Assembly (NCBI RefSeq): GCF_010093815.1
Contig: NW_022985550.1
Location: forward strand, 261,074 to 325,073
Origin: Pseudovirgaria hyperparasitica
Taxonomy: Eukaryota; Ascomycota; Dothideomycetes; Acrospermales; Acrospermaceae
Length of the DNA stretch: 64,000 bases
Direction of reading: 5' to 3'
Below, piece after piece: positions 14,143-25,337 of this stretch. How positions within the stretch are numbered: position 1 is the stretch's first letter; each line of letters begins with the position of its first letter. A model generated the notes under the pieces. It did not search any database. It was not told the origin of the DNA and worked only from the letters and a program-made list of their open reading frames with translations. Position numbers and translations under genes: made by a program.

Positions 14143-17013
14143 ATGCGAGGATTAAGGTCATCTATCGCTTGCGCCCGCTGCCGTCGAAGCAAAGTCAAGT
14201 GTGTGAACAACGGGGTCAATACCACTTGTAGGGCCTGTGAGACATCAGGGAGGCAATGTACATACCCTCCTCCTGCGACCGGTGGTGTTGCGGCTCGAAG
14301 AGAAGCTGCTTTAGGAGTTGCGAGTGCAGACAGTCTTGCTCCAGGCGATGTGAGTACGCGCATATCTGCTGCGTAGAGGCATAGCGTCAGCAGCTCTATA
14401 ATGGAAATACGCTAATGTTAAACTCTCAGGGATCACGTCGACCACCACGCTCGAGGAAAGCCGGCAATAATCTCTCAGACGGCTATCCTGCGAAAGAATC
14501 GTCCAAACCATTTTTGGATGCTCTTGACCCCTCTATAATCACACCACAAACCTGGACAGAGCTCGTAAGAAAAAGGTGAATCATGAACAGATTCCAATCA
14601 GCTAATCAAGCTACAGTTCGACATCTTCCAGTTACATTATTCCACAGACCTACCCTTCTTGCATCCGCCTACGTTCCAGAAACCCCTCAGAAAGTCTGCA
14701 CTTCATTCTCCAATCACAAACAACCCAGAAAAGGCGCCACCTTTGACACCTCCAGCCTCCTCGCTGCTGTTGCTTGCCTTTCTAGCCCTGACCTCCCGAT
14801 TCCACTCCACCTTGATCGTACACCATTCTTCTTCGAAAAATCCTTTGGTAGCAGCTGAATACTATGCCTCAGCAGCCAAGGATAAGCTGAGTGGGATATA
14901 TGGTGAAGATATGGGTAAGCCGGATCTTGAACGTATCCAAGCACTTCTCATGCTTGGCCTGCATGAATGGAGCATGTGCCGGGGTGCCAAGGCCTGGATC
15001 ATGATCGGAGGAGCGGTACGAACAGCTCAGATACTTGGGCTTCAATTTGAGCAAGAGTTAGACGATCAGCCTTTATCAAGCTCAGTAGCCTTGAATGTTG
15101 AAGCTCATCACATCGGCATTCACCGAGACCGTGGAGGGATGACATCCCGAGGAGAAACCTTCACCGAGCAAGAAGTCCGGAGACGAACTTTTTGGAGTTG
15201 TTTCATTATGGATCGTTACCTGAGCAGTGGAAAATATAGACCACAGATGCTGGACGTCAAAGACTTAAGGATTCAGTTACCCAGTAGTGACCGTGCATTC
15301 TTATTCGGGGAAAAGGTTCGAACTGCTCTACTTGGCGACGAACTCAACCAAGGCAGTTCGCGCTCCGAGGTTCAGAACAATCGTCAGGCATCTTTGCAGC
15401 GTGTAGATCGCGGTAGGCAGTCATTCGACTCGCGTTCAAGTGATACCGAGAAAGGACGATGGGAAGTGAATCAAGACGAAGGAGTCTTGAGTCGCTTCAT
15501 CAGGATCCTGGACCTTCATGGAAAAGTTGTCAAATGGTCATGTGCTGGAGGCCGACGGTAATGCACTCAACCGTTCTAGTCTCAGCTCGAGCTGACAATG
15601 TGACCGTAGGCAGGAACAACACCCACCTTGGGATCCTAGATGTACATGCTTCGAGCTTCGAAAGCTGCTAACAAATTTCAAGAATAGCTTACCTCGCGAT
15701 CTTACACTGTCGCCCGCCAACATCTCAGCCCACATAACTTCCAGAACATCAACCCCATTCACGTTGATGCACACGCTATGCACACTGTCCAGTGTGATTC
15801 TACATCGCGAATATGTGCCGTTCATTCCGATCCGATCAGCCAAACCTCAAGGACCTCTTGATCCTCCAACATTTCCACCCGAGGAATATCAAACGCCGCC
15901 CGGATTTTGGGAAGAAAGCGCCAGGGAGATTTTCAAATCAGCTAGGGAGTTTGTTGATCTGATTCGGATGTGTCAAGAGTGGGAGGTATTGGTTGAAACG
16001 CCGATCATCGGGTTCGCAGCGTACACAGCAGCATTTTGTGGTGGGTACCGACCAGCCTCGTAATCTATCGCATAAGCTCAATTTCTACAGGTGTATATGC
16101 AATCAATTTCCCCTGGATGGATCCAGAAGGATACATGTGTAGCAGGAAAACCCAGGCAATGCCTGGAAATACGGGCAAAGAAGGTCTAGAAGCAGCCCGT
16201 AAAGCGTTGGAAGTTGTCGGCCAGTTGCGGATGCGGCTCAAGATGGCAGATGGATGGTTCAGAACCATCAAAAGGTGTCATCACTACTTTGTCCGTATGA
16301 AGAGGGACTTCAAGAAAAATTCGCAGGCATCAGAAACAGGCAGTGCCAATTCGACAGAATCTTACAGGCAGCTCAGCCTTCGTGAAGGAAGAGAAGGCGG
16401 TGGTCTGGAGGAATACAAGCTAATCGAAAATCTAATGAAAGAATTTGGCAGCACAGATGGCGAGGAATTGGAACTGATGGATGTCGATAGTGACCAAAGA
16501 AACATATTCGAGGGGACGAGCGAGAGCAGCGGCGCTAAAAGTGAAACCGATGGAAACGATGGTGCTATACAAAGTGCGTCTATACGTCAAGATCGGTGGA
16601 ATGCCATCAACAATAGCCAATCACTGGTATCGAACAGCTATTCACAGGCCTATCAGGCCGAGCAAGGAAATCACCCCCAGGCCCGCGGCTCAATGATGCC
16701 CATGGCATCTAACAGACCACCTTATGATGCAACGACTTCCTACGAGCGTGGTCCATACACTGCTATAACGCAATCATATGCAGATGCAGGCCATCGATCA
16801 TCCGCACCCTCGAATGACGTACAAGGGCAATCAGGACCATGGCCACCACCAGGACTTCGAGAGACCTGGCTGAACAACCTAGATACAAAATTTGGAGGTG
16901 ATGATGTTGCAGCTTTCGTGGCAGGTAACACTTGGCAGGAGTTCTCTGGTATGGGCGGCTGGCTCGGAAATGTTTTCAGCAGCGCACCACCCACGACCAC
17001 ATCAAACATGTAA
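14143..17013 (+). CDS. Zn2Cys6 fungal transcription factor
   Basis: Exons are 14143..14349, 14430..14564, 14617..15557, 15610..16040 and 16091..17013, 878 aa from the first in-frame ATG. The Zn2Cys6 cluster is at the very start: C-ARC-RRSKVKC-..C-RAC-..-C, with the basic SKVK loop (about residues 11-43). A fungal-specific TF domain follows, with ELFDIFQLHYSTDLPFLHPPTF, then the helical repeat region with RIQALLMLGLHEWSM and EVRRRTFWSCFIMDRYLSSG. The C-terminus is Ser/Gln-rich. The frame stays open upstream of 14143 back to 13672 without any ATG, so an upstream coding exon is likely and the start given here is minimal. It is a nuclear regulator with unknown targets. Confidence 0.85.
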
Positions 17014-17682
17014 GACCATTGTAGGTAAATTCTTGTATTTGTACTAGGAATCGGCATAACACTGCTATTGCATGGCTGTAGGCGTTAAAAAGGATCCGCG
17101 TGGACATGAAATCACGATCGCAGGTTCCAAGGACGGCTGTTGGTATGGTAATATGACCATGGCGTAGACAAGCATTGAATGTATGGTACACAGTAGACAC
17201 AAAAGCGAGAAAATGTTCTGCTCGTTCAGCAAACTAATTACTTCGCTATTGACTTGTGCATGAAAGCGGGAGCGCGAACCTAAAGCAGTCTATGCCGAAG
17301 TAACCTACCTAGACAGATGGTCCGTGCACATGATGAATGCGTTCCATCGTGTAACGTCCAAGATACAACAATAGCTACACCAAGGATGTCTATCAACCTA
17401 GCCACTCATTCGAACGGTAGAATTTTGAATTGAACAATAGCACTAACGATCACTGAATTCATGGCTACGACTCCATGTTCGGTCCCAACGAATTTCGACC
17501 CGCAATGCTGCCGAACGTTGCGCTCTGAACGACTTTCCGGATTCACTTCATGAATATCCCCAACCACCCGCCCAGCCATCTTTTCGCTACACGTAGTAAC
17601 TAACACGCACCAAAAAACTCTGCGACTAAAAATCCTTGTCATCAACACCCACCGAAATCAAATATCCTCAAAATTCTGAAAC
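17014..17682. other. Intergenic; GLE1 promoter side
   Basis: About 670 bp between the transcription factor stop and the GLE1 ATG, both on the plus strand. No ORF of note; it should hold the terminator of the former and promoter of the latter. Confidence 0.4.
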
Positions 17683-19458
17683 ATGCCGAAATCTCCACGA
17701 AGCTCGTACACGCCTCCGCCTCCGCGTCCACGGCGGCCCTCTAGAAGATACTCGCCAACCTTTGCCTCGACACCTCGAACGGATGACTCTGGTAGTCACT
17801 CCTCGAGTCAACCATTGAGATCCTCAAGATACAATGGATCTTCACACAGAAACTCCTTTGACAGCCCTTCGCGCCAGCTAATGGAAGAGTTTAGTCAAAT
17901 GATGCTTGATGAAGACCGGACCTTTCAGGCATCTCTAGACAAATTCTTTCAAGAGCAAGAAGTTATCCATCGCGCGGCACTTGATGAGGTCGCATTGGAG
18001 CATGAGCGCGTTCGCAAGTCTGCAGAAGTAGCACGAGAGACGCATGACCTCCAGATCCAGAAAGAGATACGTCGTCGTGAAGAAGAAGCGCAAAAGAAAT
18101 TGGAACGTGCACGCGCAGAAAAAGAAGAGGCTGAACATGCCCGCAAACTTGCAGAGCTGAGAAAGGAAGAGGAGGACCAGAAGAGGGCTGCCGCGAAAGC
18201 AAAAGAGCTTGCCGACGCTGCTAATCGCATCACTGAAGAGAAGTTGAAGCAGTCTGCCGAGGATGCCAGACAGAAATCAGAGAAGGAGGATTTGGACCGT
18301 AGAGTTAAGGCCGCGGCTGAGGCTGCTGCACAAGAGGCTGCTGCGAAAGAGGCTGCTGCGCAAGAAGAGGCTGCTAAAAAGTCCAAACTAGCACAGAAAC
18401 CAACTCCTGGAGCAACAGAAAGTTCTACAGTTCTGGCATCATCACAGTCTGCTGCACAGCAGCTGCAGGTCCGAGATCCCACTAAGCAATGCGAGATCCA
18501 ATCACCCTTCGTGACGAGCAATGCTGAGCGCGAAAGGATTCACCAAGAATATCTTGTCATCCACGGTCAATTGAAAGAGCTGCGGAAGCATGTCGCTGCG
18601 CTTGGAAAGGAAAACAAGGCGATTGGCGAGTTTCGGCGGAAGTTGAAGTCACGGGTCGGCCAGATCACAACTGACTCGAAATCAAATGTCGAAATTCGCA
18701 AACACATCATCGAAATTCTGAAGATGTCCATACAAGACTCTGGCAACGTTCCTCAAGTCGACATCCGGACTTTTGTATCCTCCTCTTCACCCATCTCCAA
18801 GAACCAATCTCCTTGCAACATGCCACTCCTCCTCATCTACTACCTCCATATGCTCTGCAAGTTCGTCTGCAAGCAGTTCTGCGCCGAATCAAACATGGCC
18901 GAGCCCATCATGATCCAGCTCGCCTTCATCTTCTCCGAACAAGACTTCTTCTGGGATGGCGCCTCGCTCATCGACATCCTCCTCGCCAAGTTCCACCGGG
19001 CCTGTCCCGTGCTCTTCGGTATTTACGGCAACGAAGCCACACTCGACGGCCGTACGCGCCTTGGCTGGCAACGCATAAGCGGCGCCTTCATCTCGGAAGC
19101 AGAGCACCGCCGTCGCATCACTGGCTATGCGGGCGGCTACGCCGCGATCTCACTACGCAACTTTTCAAAGTCATCAAGGAAGAACCCACTACCGAATTTC
19201 GAATACTGGAGGGCCATGTCGCGCATCGTAAACACGCCGGAAATCGACATCACGAAGACGCACCTGATTGTACTGCGCGGAATGCTGGAGAGGTACGCGG
19301 AGCGGTTCATCTTGATCTACGGCGAGATGGCCATTGTGGCGATGCGTCATGCTACCAGAGTCTTCCCGGCTCGTGCAGCTGAGCGCTTCCCTGATGCCGC
19401 AAAGGAGGTGTCGTTCTTGCCAGAGCACTTCAAAAAGGATATACGCTTGTCGCTGTAG
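17683..19458 (+). CDS. GLE1: Nucleoporin GLE1 (mRNA export factor)
   Basis: A single uninterrupted 591-aa frame. Residues 1-70 are Pro/Ser/Arg-rich and disordered. Residues about 75-235 form a long charged coiled coil with Glu/Lys/Ala heptads. The GLE1 domain follows (about 280-590), with AERERIHQEYLVIHGQLKELRK, the HEAT-like helices IIEILKMSIQDSG and FVCKQFCAESNMAEP, then GWQRISGAFISEAEHRRRITGYAGGYAAISLRNF and a helical C-terminus. In other eukaryotes Gle1 sits on the cytoplasmic face of the nuclear pore and, with inositol hexakisphosphate, activates the DEAD-box ATPase Dbp5 during mRNA export. Length is close to other fungal Gle1 proteins. It stands alone, with intergenic DNA on both sides. 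Confidence 0.93.
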   Translation: MPKSPRSSYTPPPPRPRRPSRRYSPTFASTPRTDDSGSHSSSQPLRSSRYNGSSHRNSFDSPSRQLMEEFSQMMLDEDRTFQASLDKFFQEQEVIHRAALDEVALEHERVRKSAEVARETHDLQIQKEIRRREEEAQKKLERARAEKEEAEHARKLAELRKEEEDQKRAAAKAKELADAANRITEEKLKQSAEDARQKSEKEDLDRRVKAAAEAAAQEAAAKEAAAQEEAAKKSKLAQKPTPGATESSTVLASSQSAAQQLQVRDPTKQCEIQSPFVTSNAERERIHQEYLVIHGQLKELRKHVAALGKENKAIGEFRRKLKSRVGQITTDSKSNVEIRKHIIEILKMSIQDSGNVPQVDIRTFVSSSSPISKNQSPCNMPLLLIYYLHMLCKFVCKQFCAESNMAEPIMIQLAFIFSEQDFFWDGASLIDILLAKFHRACPVLFGIYGNEATLDGRTRLGWQRISGAFISEAEHRRRITGYAGGYAAISLRNFSKSSRKNPLPNFEYWRAMSRIVNTPEIDITKTHLIVLRGMLERYAERFILIYGEMAIVAMRHATRVFPARAAERFPDAAKEVSFLPEHFKKDIRLSL

Positions 19459-20145
19459 CGGCTGGTCCACTACGATGATTGAACGGGTCTCTTTACGTAA
19501 GTTCCGATCTTGTCCACAGGTATACTCATATACTGCATAAGCGTCAATCAATGGCAGCGGCAGTCACAGCATGGCGTTTGTGGAAGGGGCCGGAAATAGG
19601 TACGATGCATGAATGAGTCCATGCCCCTCCATAGCGGAAATTCAATAACACATATTTGAACCTTTGATCTTCTGATGCTTTCCATTCGTGGTTCTTGATC
19701 TTACACTTGTCGCATGCTGGTCCAATTGACGTGAATTGCTTTCGTAACGATGCTGTCGACAGCCCTAATTCTCTCCCGTAATGTGCTCATCTCGATGATG
19801 CCGACCATTTCATCCTACCATACTTACCTAGATATATGTACACCCACTCTTACTACTCGCTCGAAATGAACTACCTTCTAAGAATCTCGATCGTATGCGC
19901 CTAGATAGTACTTGTTATCGTTAGTAAGCCATCAGGCTTACCTAAGCCTCCATTGTAACTACGTACTACCTAATAGTATATATAATTTTCTGAATTACTA
20001 GGGTATTTAATTATATCACTCAAAAGTTCATAAAGGTCGTACGATTATAGGCAGACGACGAATAAAAGAAAGGTCATAGATCCTCTGCTAGTCAGGGTCT
20101 CTAGAATCCTAAACAGGAATCTATTCCTTTTTTCATGCACATCCA
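19459..20145. other. AT-richer intergenic region
   Basis: About 690 bp between GLE1 and the kinase-like gene. The part from 19900 to 20050 is notably AT-rich with TATATAAT runs, possibly decayed by C-to-T mutation. No gene is seen. Confidence 0.4.
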
Positions 20146-21399
20146 ATGATGCACTCACGTATCCGCCCAATTCTATCGTCTATACGGCGAAGTCCATTAA
20201 GGTCTATGTCTTCTTACGCTCCTGGATACGTTCTCACTGGCTCCCAATGGAACTACCGCATTGTAGACAAGGTCTCGGGAGATAACACGCACAAGTCTCT
20301 TACATTCAAAGCCGAAGTCATTCCCCGCGATGACGCTCCCAGTCCTCCACAATGGTCCGTTATTTTTTAGTTGAGATTTCTCTAGACTCTGCTGGAAGGC
20401 TGACTCTTTGATACAGGGCTCTTATCAAAGGAGCAGCCGTTAGCGATGCAATTGCCAGGGAAAACTTGGACCGAGAATGTGGAAACTACAGACTTCCTGG
20501 TGTCGCTGAGGCGGCGTGCTTCCGGAAGCTTTACGATGTGATCGATACTGCTGACAGCGAGAAGTATATCGCGTTGGAATGGCTGGATACTACGCTCGCA
20601 CAGCTGACATACCGTCCTGATATGCGCACCTATACCATTATCAAGACATTCTTAGAGGCGGCGCTGAACAGCTGCGTCGTTCTAGAAGCCCAAAATCATG
20701 TCAACACAGGTACGTAAAATACCAATTTCTCTTGAAGAGCAAAGCAAACAAGAATCCGCTAAATCAACATGGATAGACATCAAACCGGCCAACATCCTAC
20801 TCTCCAGCACCGAGACTGACACGATCACCGCCAAGATTGGAGATTTGGGTCTCGGTAAGCAAAATTTCAACAAACGACAACAACAAGCACGATTCTTCCA
20901 CTAATTGCTACTCACAGTCTTCCCCGCAGGCCGCCGTTTCGAAGCCCAACCCTTCGCCATGCGCGCCCCCGAAGTCCTCCTCTGCGAACCCTGCACCGCC
21001 CCCTCGCAAGTCTGGGCCACCGCCGCCACGCTCCTCTCCTGGATCAAGCCCGGCATCCTAGGCGCCTTCGACAGCCCGCATTTCCTGCTTCACAAGGCGT
21101 GGTCCATGGCCAAGATCAAGCGGCTCTTTCCCGAGTGGTATATCCCGACGCCCGACGAGGTCGAGGGCCATTCGTTCAAGGCGACGGTCAAGTCTGCGGC
21201 GCGGATCAGTCGGGAGGAGCCTGAGATGCGGGCGATAGCGCCGTTGGAGGAGGAGTTGCGCGGGGTGGAGATGCTACCGCGGGAGATTGGGGAGGTTTTG
21301 CGGCTTGTGCTTGTGGTTGATCCGAGAAGGAGGCCTTCTGCCTCTGAGGTGCTGGCGTCGAAGGAGTTTCGAGCGCTGGAGACGTTTGTTGGCGTGTAG
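20146..21399 (+). CDS. Divergent protein-kinase-like protein
   Basis: Exons are 20146..20354, 20417..20709, 20777..20854 and 20918..21399, 353 aa. The fold is that of a eukaryotic protein kinase, but heavily altered. A lysine in ALIKGA (about residue 74) may match the VAIK lysine. The catalytic loop reads VNTDIKPANIL (D168, K170, N173) in place of HRDxKxxN. The metal motif is DLG (D190) instead of DFG, and MRAPEV stands for APE. No glycine-rich loop is obvious. Pezizomycotina carry many such small kinase-like genes of unknown role. The key Asp, Lys and Asn are present, so weak activity is possible, but a pseudokinase is equally so. The first 20 residues are basic and Ser-rich and could be a mitochondrial targeting peptide. 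Confidence 0.75.
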
Positions 21400-21906
21400 T
21401 TTGGTTGGGCGTCGAGATTCTATATCTGGTTCATTTGTTTCTGTATTATTAGTAGTTCTGAGATTGTAGAGTACTCACTCTCTTGTATACTAGCTTATGT
21501 ATTCTAGCTCTACTCAATACTATTGTTAAACTCTTCTATAGGTGAAGAGTAATCCCAGGTCTATTACAGACACGCGTAGCAGACACGTAGTCACGTGTAG
21601 CTTATGAGTACACTCTATTGGCACCAGTAGGGCCGGCCAGTACATGGAGATAATTTGAAAAGAAAATTACATCTCAAAAGTGTACAAGTATCTTATGATA
21701 TCTTCGAGAGAATGGATTTTCAGAGATAAAAAATCTACAGATTCTTAAGAAAGAGGGTGATGTATTTTACGCGCGCGACGCGTGCTAAAGAGGTGCGCCG
21801 AGAAAGTTGAAAACTAATTAATGAGGGTGCGTGGAAGCCTGCCAATACAATTCATCTATACCTGTATACGCACGCGTTCGCCTCTCTGTCCTTAGCATTA
21901 GCTCCA
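21400..21906. other. AT-rich intergenic stretch
   Basis: About 500 bp that are AT-rich, except for a short GC-rich patch (ACGCGCGCGACGCGTG near 21770). No gene is seen. Confidence 0.4.
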
Positions 21907-22165
21907 ATGAAAACTGTCAATCAACCTCGGATGTCCGCCTCTGAGCGCCATCATTTGGTCACGGCAGGCAGCCATGCGCAGAAGTCGTGTATGGAGCCTG
22001 TTGAAGTGGCGAATACGTCCGACCTACTGTCTACAAAGCCCGTTGAAAGTGTAGACACTGTAAGCTCTAGCAGATATAGCATATATTTCATTCAGTCTCA
22101 TCGAATCTCCCTGCTCCTGTCTGCTTTTCTGTTCAAGCTGTGGCCCTATTAACCGCTAGAAACAC

Positions 22166-23077
22166 ATGGCGCATCTTCCTACGGATCCGAGGGCGATACT
22201 CTCACATCTACTTTCTGCTATCACTGCACCGGAATCAAGACATTTCGATCGATATGGAGAGTTCAGTAGAAGGAATGAGGGAGACTTGGAGCAGCTACTT
22301 TACTCGTTCCTCCGACCTGAGTTGATCAGACTCTTCCAAACACGAAGAGTGAATCCCAGGACCCTACAAGCCCTCCAACCAAACACCGAATACCCAAAAA
22401 CAGGCGTCTACTATCACAGCATCTTTGGCCGCGACCGTCACCATCGCGCCTACATCGGCCAGTCAACCGACATGCCCACCCGCATCAAGAAGCAACACAT
22501 GTACTTCCGCTGGCGGCGCGACCACCCCTCGCTCCACTGCCACGCCTTAGAAGACTCCTCCTACGACACCTATATCATCATCGCAGTCATCCCAAACCCA
22601 CAAGCTTACACCGCGTCGGATCTGAGCTTGCTCCTCAACTTACTCGAGATGTGGTGCTGTCTGCTCTTCCAAACGCTCCCGAAAGGTCTGCTCCGGGAGT
22701 ATCTACCTGGGGAAACGGCTGTCGCTGCGCGGGATTTCGAACATCTGAATGTCGCTTTGCCGCTCGATCAAGGTGATACGGGTGTTTATCATGACGTTGA
22801 GGAATTAGCGAACTCGCACGATCGTCTCGTTCGCTCCTATTACCAGAGATGTCGCTCCAGTGTGCCGCCTGCGCAGCATGATGTCCCTGATACGATAGCT
22901 TCGCTGCCGAATTGGAATCGCGGCGTGTTGGCTGGAGGCTTGGTACTTGCCATTGCGATGTCGTTGCTTTTGCAAAGACGCACTCTCCGACCTTCTCGGT
23001 ATGAGACTCCGTTTGGGAGAGGACTTGGCTCCCTCGGCAATTATCTCTTCCAGAGGTTCTGGCCTCTCAGGCCTTGA
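22166..23077 (+). CDS. GIY-YIG domain protein with a C-terminal membrane segment
   Basis: 303 aa from the ATG at 22166. Residues about 79-170 form a GIY-YIG nuclease fold: GVY (80-82), YIG (96-98), the likely catalytic Arg106 in MPTRIKKQH, and Glu161 in LLNLLEMW. All four expected active-site residues are present. Residues 253-269 (GVLAGGLVLAIAMSLLL) are a single predicted membrane helix, followed by an Arg-rich tail, so the nuclease domain is probably held at a membrane. An alternative start exists: an exon at 21907..22059 can splice (GTAAGC..CTAG) to 22160 in frame, adding 53 residues. The family role is not known; GIY-YIG domains occur in homing endonucleases, repair nucleases and restriction enzymes. 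Confidence 0.7.
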   Translation: MAHLPTDPRAILSHLLSAITAPESRHFDRYGEFSRRNEGDLEQLLYSFLRPELIRLFQTRRVNPRTLQALQPNTEYPKTGVYYHSIFGRDRHHRAYIGQSTDMPTRIKKQHMYFRWRRDHPSLHCHALEDSSYDTYIIIAVIPNPQAYTASDLSLLLNLLEMWCCLLFQTLPKGLLREYLPGETAVAARDFEHLNVALPLDQGDTGVYHDVEELANSHDRLVRSYYQRCRSSVPPAQHDVPDTIASLPNWNRGVLAGGLVLAIAMSLLLQRRTLRPSRYETPFGRGLGSLGNYLFQRFWPLRP

Positions 23078-23741
23078 CATTCCCCGTCCGGCAACATTAC
23101 TTGCCTTCGCGTGCAGCAGCTTGCCCCGTCTGACCATATCTACGGCAACCCTGGATCCTGCAGCACGGCCAGCTGGAGCTATCTGCGGCAGATACTTTTG
23201 CAGTGTGTGCAACCTATTCGTACATGGGGAATGGTATGATATCATCGTTTCCAAGGTCCGGCTCTTGGTATTGGTATTGGGTCTTGACGACACATGATGG
23301 AAACAGGAGAAGATAGCGATATAACAGGAGTCGTATCTCATCCGCAAGACCGAGAACGGCATGTAGTTGCGGCTTTGCCAAGGTAGATGTAGCTCTCGTA
23401 TGCGGCGTAGTGGCGTCACGGCGTTGGTTCTGTCGTTCGATCTCGCTGGTCTGTTTGAGCCAAGTTCGTGATAGCGAATTAGTTGGTAGTGGATAAGGTA
23501 AATGTACTCTGGAGCCTCTACTCACTTGTAGATTACTTGCTTATTTGGAGAAAGTAGTAGTTATTATGGGTCATCAGAAGTTAGATATGGTACAAATTGA
23601 GCCTAATTGTACAGACGTTATTACATATATGTTACACTAATCCCCCTCTGGCTGCGAAAGACTTTGATTTTTGATCGAGGGCAGAACTCGCAGCGAAATC
23701 TTTTACGACAGAACCTGTCCTTCTATCCTCCTCTCCTTCGT
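23078..23741. other. Intergenic between convergent genes
   Basis: About 660 bp between the GIY-YIG gene and the 3' end of the prolyl-tRNA synthetase gene. No convincing gene; an AT-rich patch lies at 23530-23640. Confidence 0.4.
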
Positions 23742-25337
23742 TTACTTCCTATGAATGACATCAATCGCCCCTTCATGCTGAAATCGATCGCCCAAAACAA
23801 CTTTTGTAGGGAATCCAATAAGGTCCGCATCGCGCAATTTCCAAGCCACAGACTTGTGTGGCCGATCGTCAATGACCCAATCGACCCCGGACTTCGCCAT
23901 AACATCATCATAGTACTTTCGAGCAGCATCCATGAACTCAGGCTTCGCTATAATCACGCCATGGAACGGCGCAATAGCTTCCGGCCATGTCAGACCTCGC
24001 TCGTCGTGGCAAGCAGCAGCAATCGCACCAATGAGGCGGCTGACTCCAATGCCGTGACAACCCATTTGCAGCGCCTGTGGTTTGCGCTCGCCTGGTAGGA
24101 GTACCCTTGCGGCGAAGGGTTCGCTGTAGCGTGTTCCCAGGTGGAATGTATGCCCGACTTCGATGGCCTGTTGGGTGCTTAGCTTCCCGTCTGAGCATTT
24201 GGGGCAGCTATCGCCGTCCCGGGCCCGGGTGAGATGAAGGGGTTTGTTGTCGTGAGACTCTAGAGAGAGTGTTGGGACGCGTATGGGAGGCTGTAAGGCC
24301 TGTGCGCGCATTGCTGCGACGCGGTAGTCGTAGATGTGGACGACTGAGCATTCGGATGCCTCGCTGTTCCACATCCTTTCTACGTTGGTGCTGGGATCAA
24401 GTGCGGTGTCGAGCTCTGGAAAGACGGACTTCACTGCGCGGAAGTCTATGTGGCTGTAGCTCGCTGGCGACTGATCAGATGGCTTCGTAGCTTCTTGTTG
24501 GCCTGGGCCAGGCACAAATACGTAGACGAGACTCTTCCTGTCACGGCTGATGCCAGTCCAGTGAGATATACTGGGAGGAGATGCCGTGTCGTGATCGCTT
24601 GATCGTGTCACCTTCTCCACCACTTCCTCGTTGGCTGTATATTCGCAATTGTTGCAGATGAACAGCTTATCTTCACCGTCCGGAGACAGCATGTGAAACT
24701 CATGGCTCAGTTTGCCGCCCATGTTACCAGAGTCAGCAAAAGCAGCGCGGTAGTCGAGGCCGAGCTCATTGAACAACGACTTATATGCTTCTACGACATC
24801 ATTATACGTCGCCAATGCAGCAGCCTCGTTTGCATCGAACGTGTACAGGTCTTTCATGATGAACTCCTTGGCCCTAAGTAGTCCCTGACGCGGCCGCTTC
24901 TCGTCCCGATACTTTCTCGAGACTTGGTACAGACGCAGCGGAAAGTCCTTGTAGGACCGGCAAAGGTCCGATACCAGAGCCGTAATCTCCTCCTCATGAG
25001 TCGGCGCAAGCAGGAATTTCGAATCCCTATGATCCTTGATCTTGAAGAGCTCCGAACCGTCCTCGTAGCGTCCGCTCGTCTTCCATAATTTCTCCGTCGT
25101 GATGGACGATAGAGAGAGTTTGGACGCGCCAAGGCCGGTCATGTGCTTGTCGATGAGTCCCTCTAGCTTGCTTAGAACGCGGAGGCCGAGTGGTAAGAAA
25201 TGGAAGAGACCGGAGCGGGCCTGTCGTATGAAGCCAGCTTTCACTAAGAGGGCAACGCCCTTTCCTTGCTTCTCGATGGCATCGTCTATGCCGCCGGTTG
25301 GAATGAAGAAATTTGATAATCGAGTACGGCCATCAGT
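23742..25337 (-). CDS. AIM10: Mitochondrial prolyl-tRNA synthetase (5' exon not identified)
   Basis: The main exon runs 25337..23742 (minus), 531 residues to the stop. It starts after a CATCTAG acceptor as TDGRTRLSNFFIPTGG, so an upstream exon with the ATG and targeting peptide is missing. The product is a class II synthetase of bacterial type that charges mitochondrial tRNA-Pro. Motif 2 is seen as YRDEKRPRQGLLRAKEFIMKD, motif 3 as GCHGIGVSRLIGAI. The C-terminal anticodon-binding domain runs from GVIIAKPEFMDAA to the end. The catalytic region carries THEEEIT and FLLAPTHE as expected. A candidate first exon begins at the ATG near 25784 (MSNISTTIRWR, presequence-like), but I cannot confirm it. 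Confidence 0.88.
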   Translation of the reverse strand, partial: TDGRTRLSNFFIPTGGIDDAIEKQGKGVALLVKAGFIRQARSGLFHFLPLGLRVLSKLEGLIDKHMTGLGASKLSLSSITTEKLWKTSGRYEDGSELFKIKDHRDSKFLLAPTHEEEITALVSDLCRSYKDFPLRLYQVSRKYRDEKRPRQGLLRAKEFIMKDLYTFDANEAAALATYNDVVEAYKSLFNELGLDYRAAFADSGNMGGKLSHEFHMLSPDGEDKLFICNNCEYTANEEVVEKVTRSSDHDTASPPSISHWTGISRDRKSLVYVFVPGPGQQEATKPSDQSPASYSHIDFRAVKSVFPELDTALDPSTNVERMWNSEASECSVVHIYDYRVAAMRAQALQPPIRVPTLSLESHDNKPLHLTRARDGDSCPKCSDGKLSTQQAIEVGHTFHLGTRYSEPFAARVLLPGERKPQALQMGCHGIGVSRLIGAIAAACHDERGLTWPEAIAPFHGVIIAKPEFMDAARKYYDDVMAKSGVDWVIDDRPHKSVAWKLRDADLIGFPTKVVLGDRFQHEGAIDVIHRK

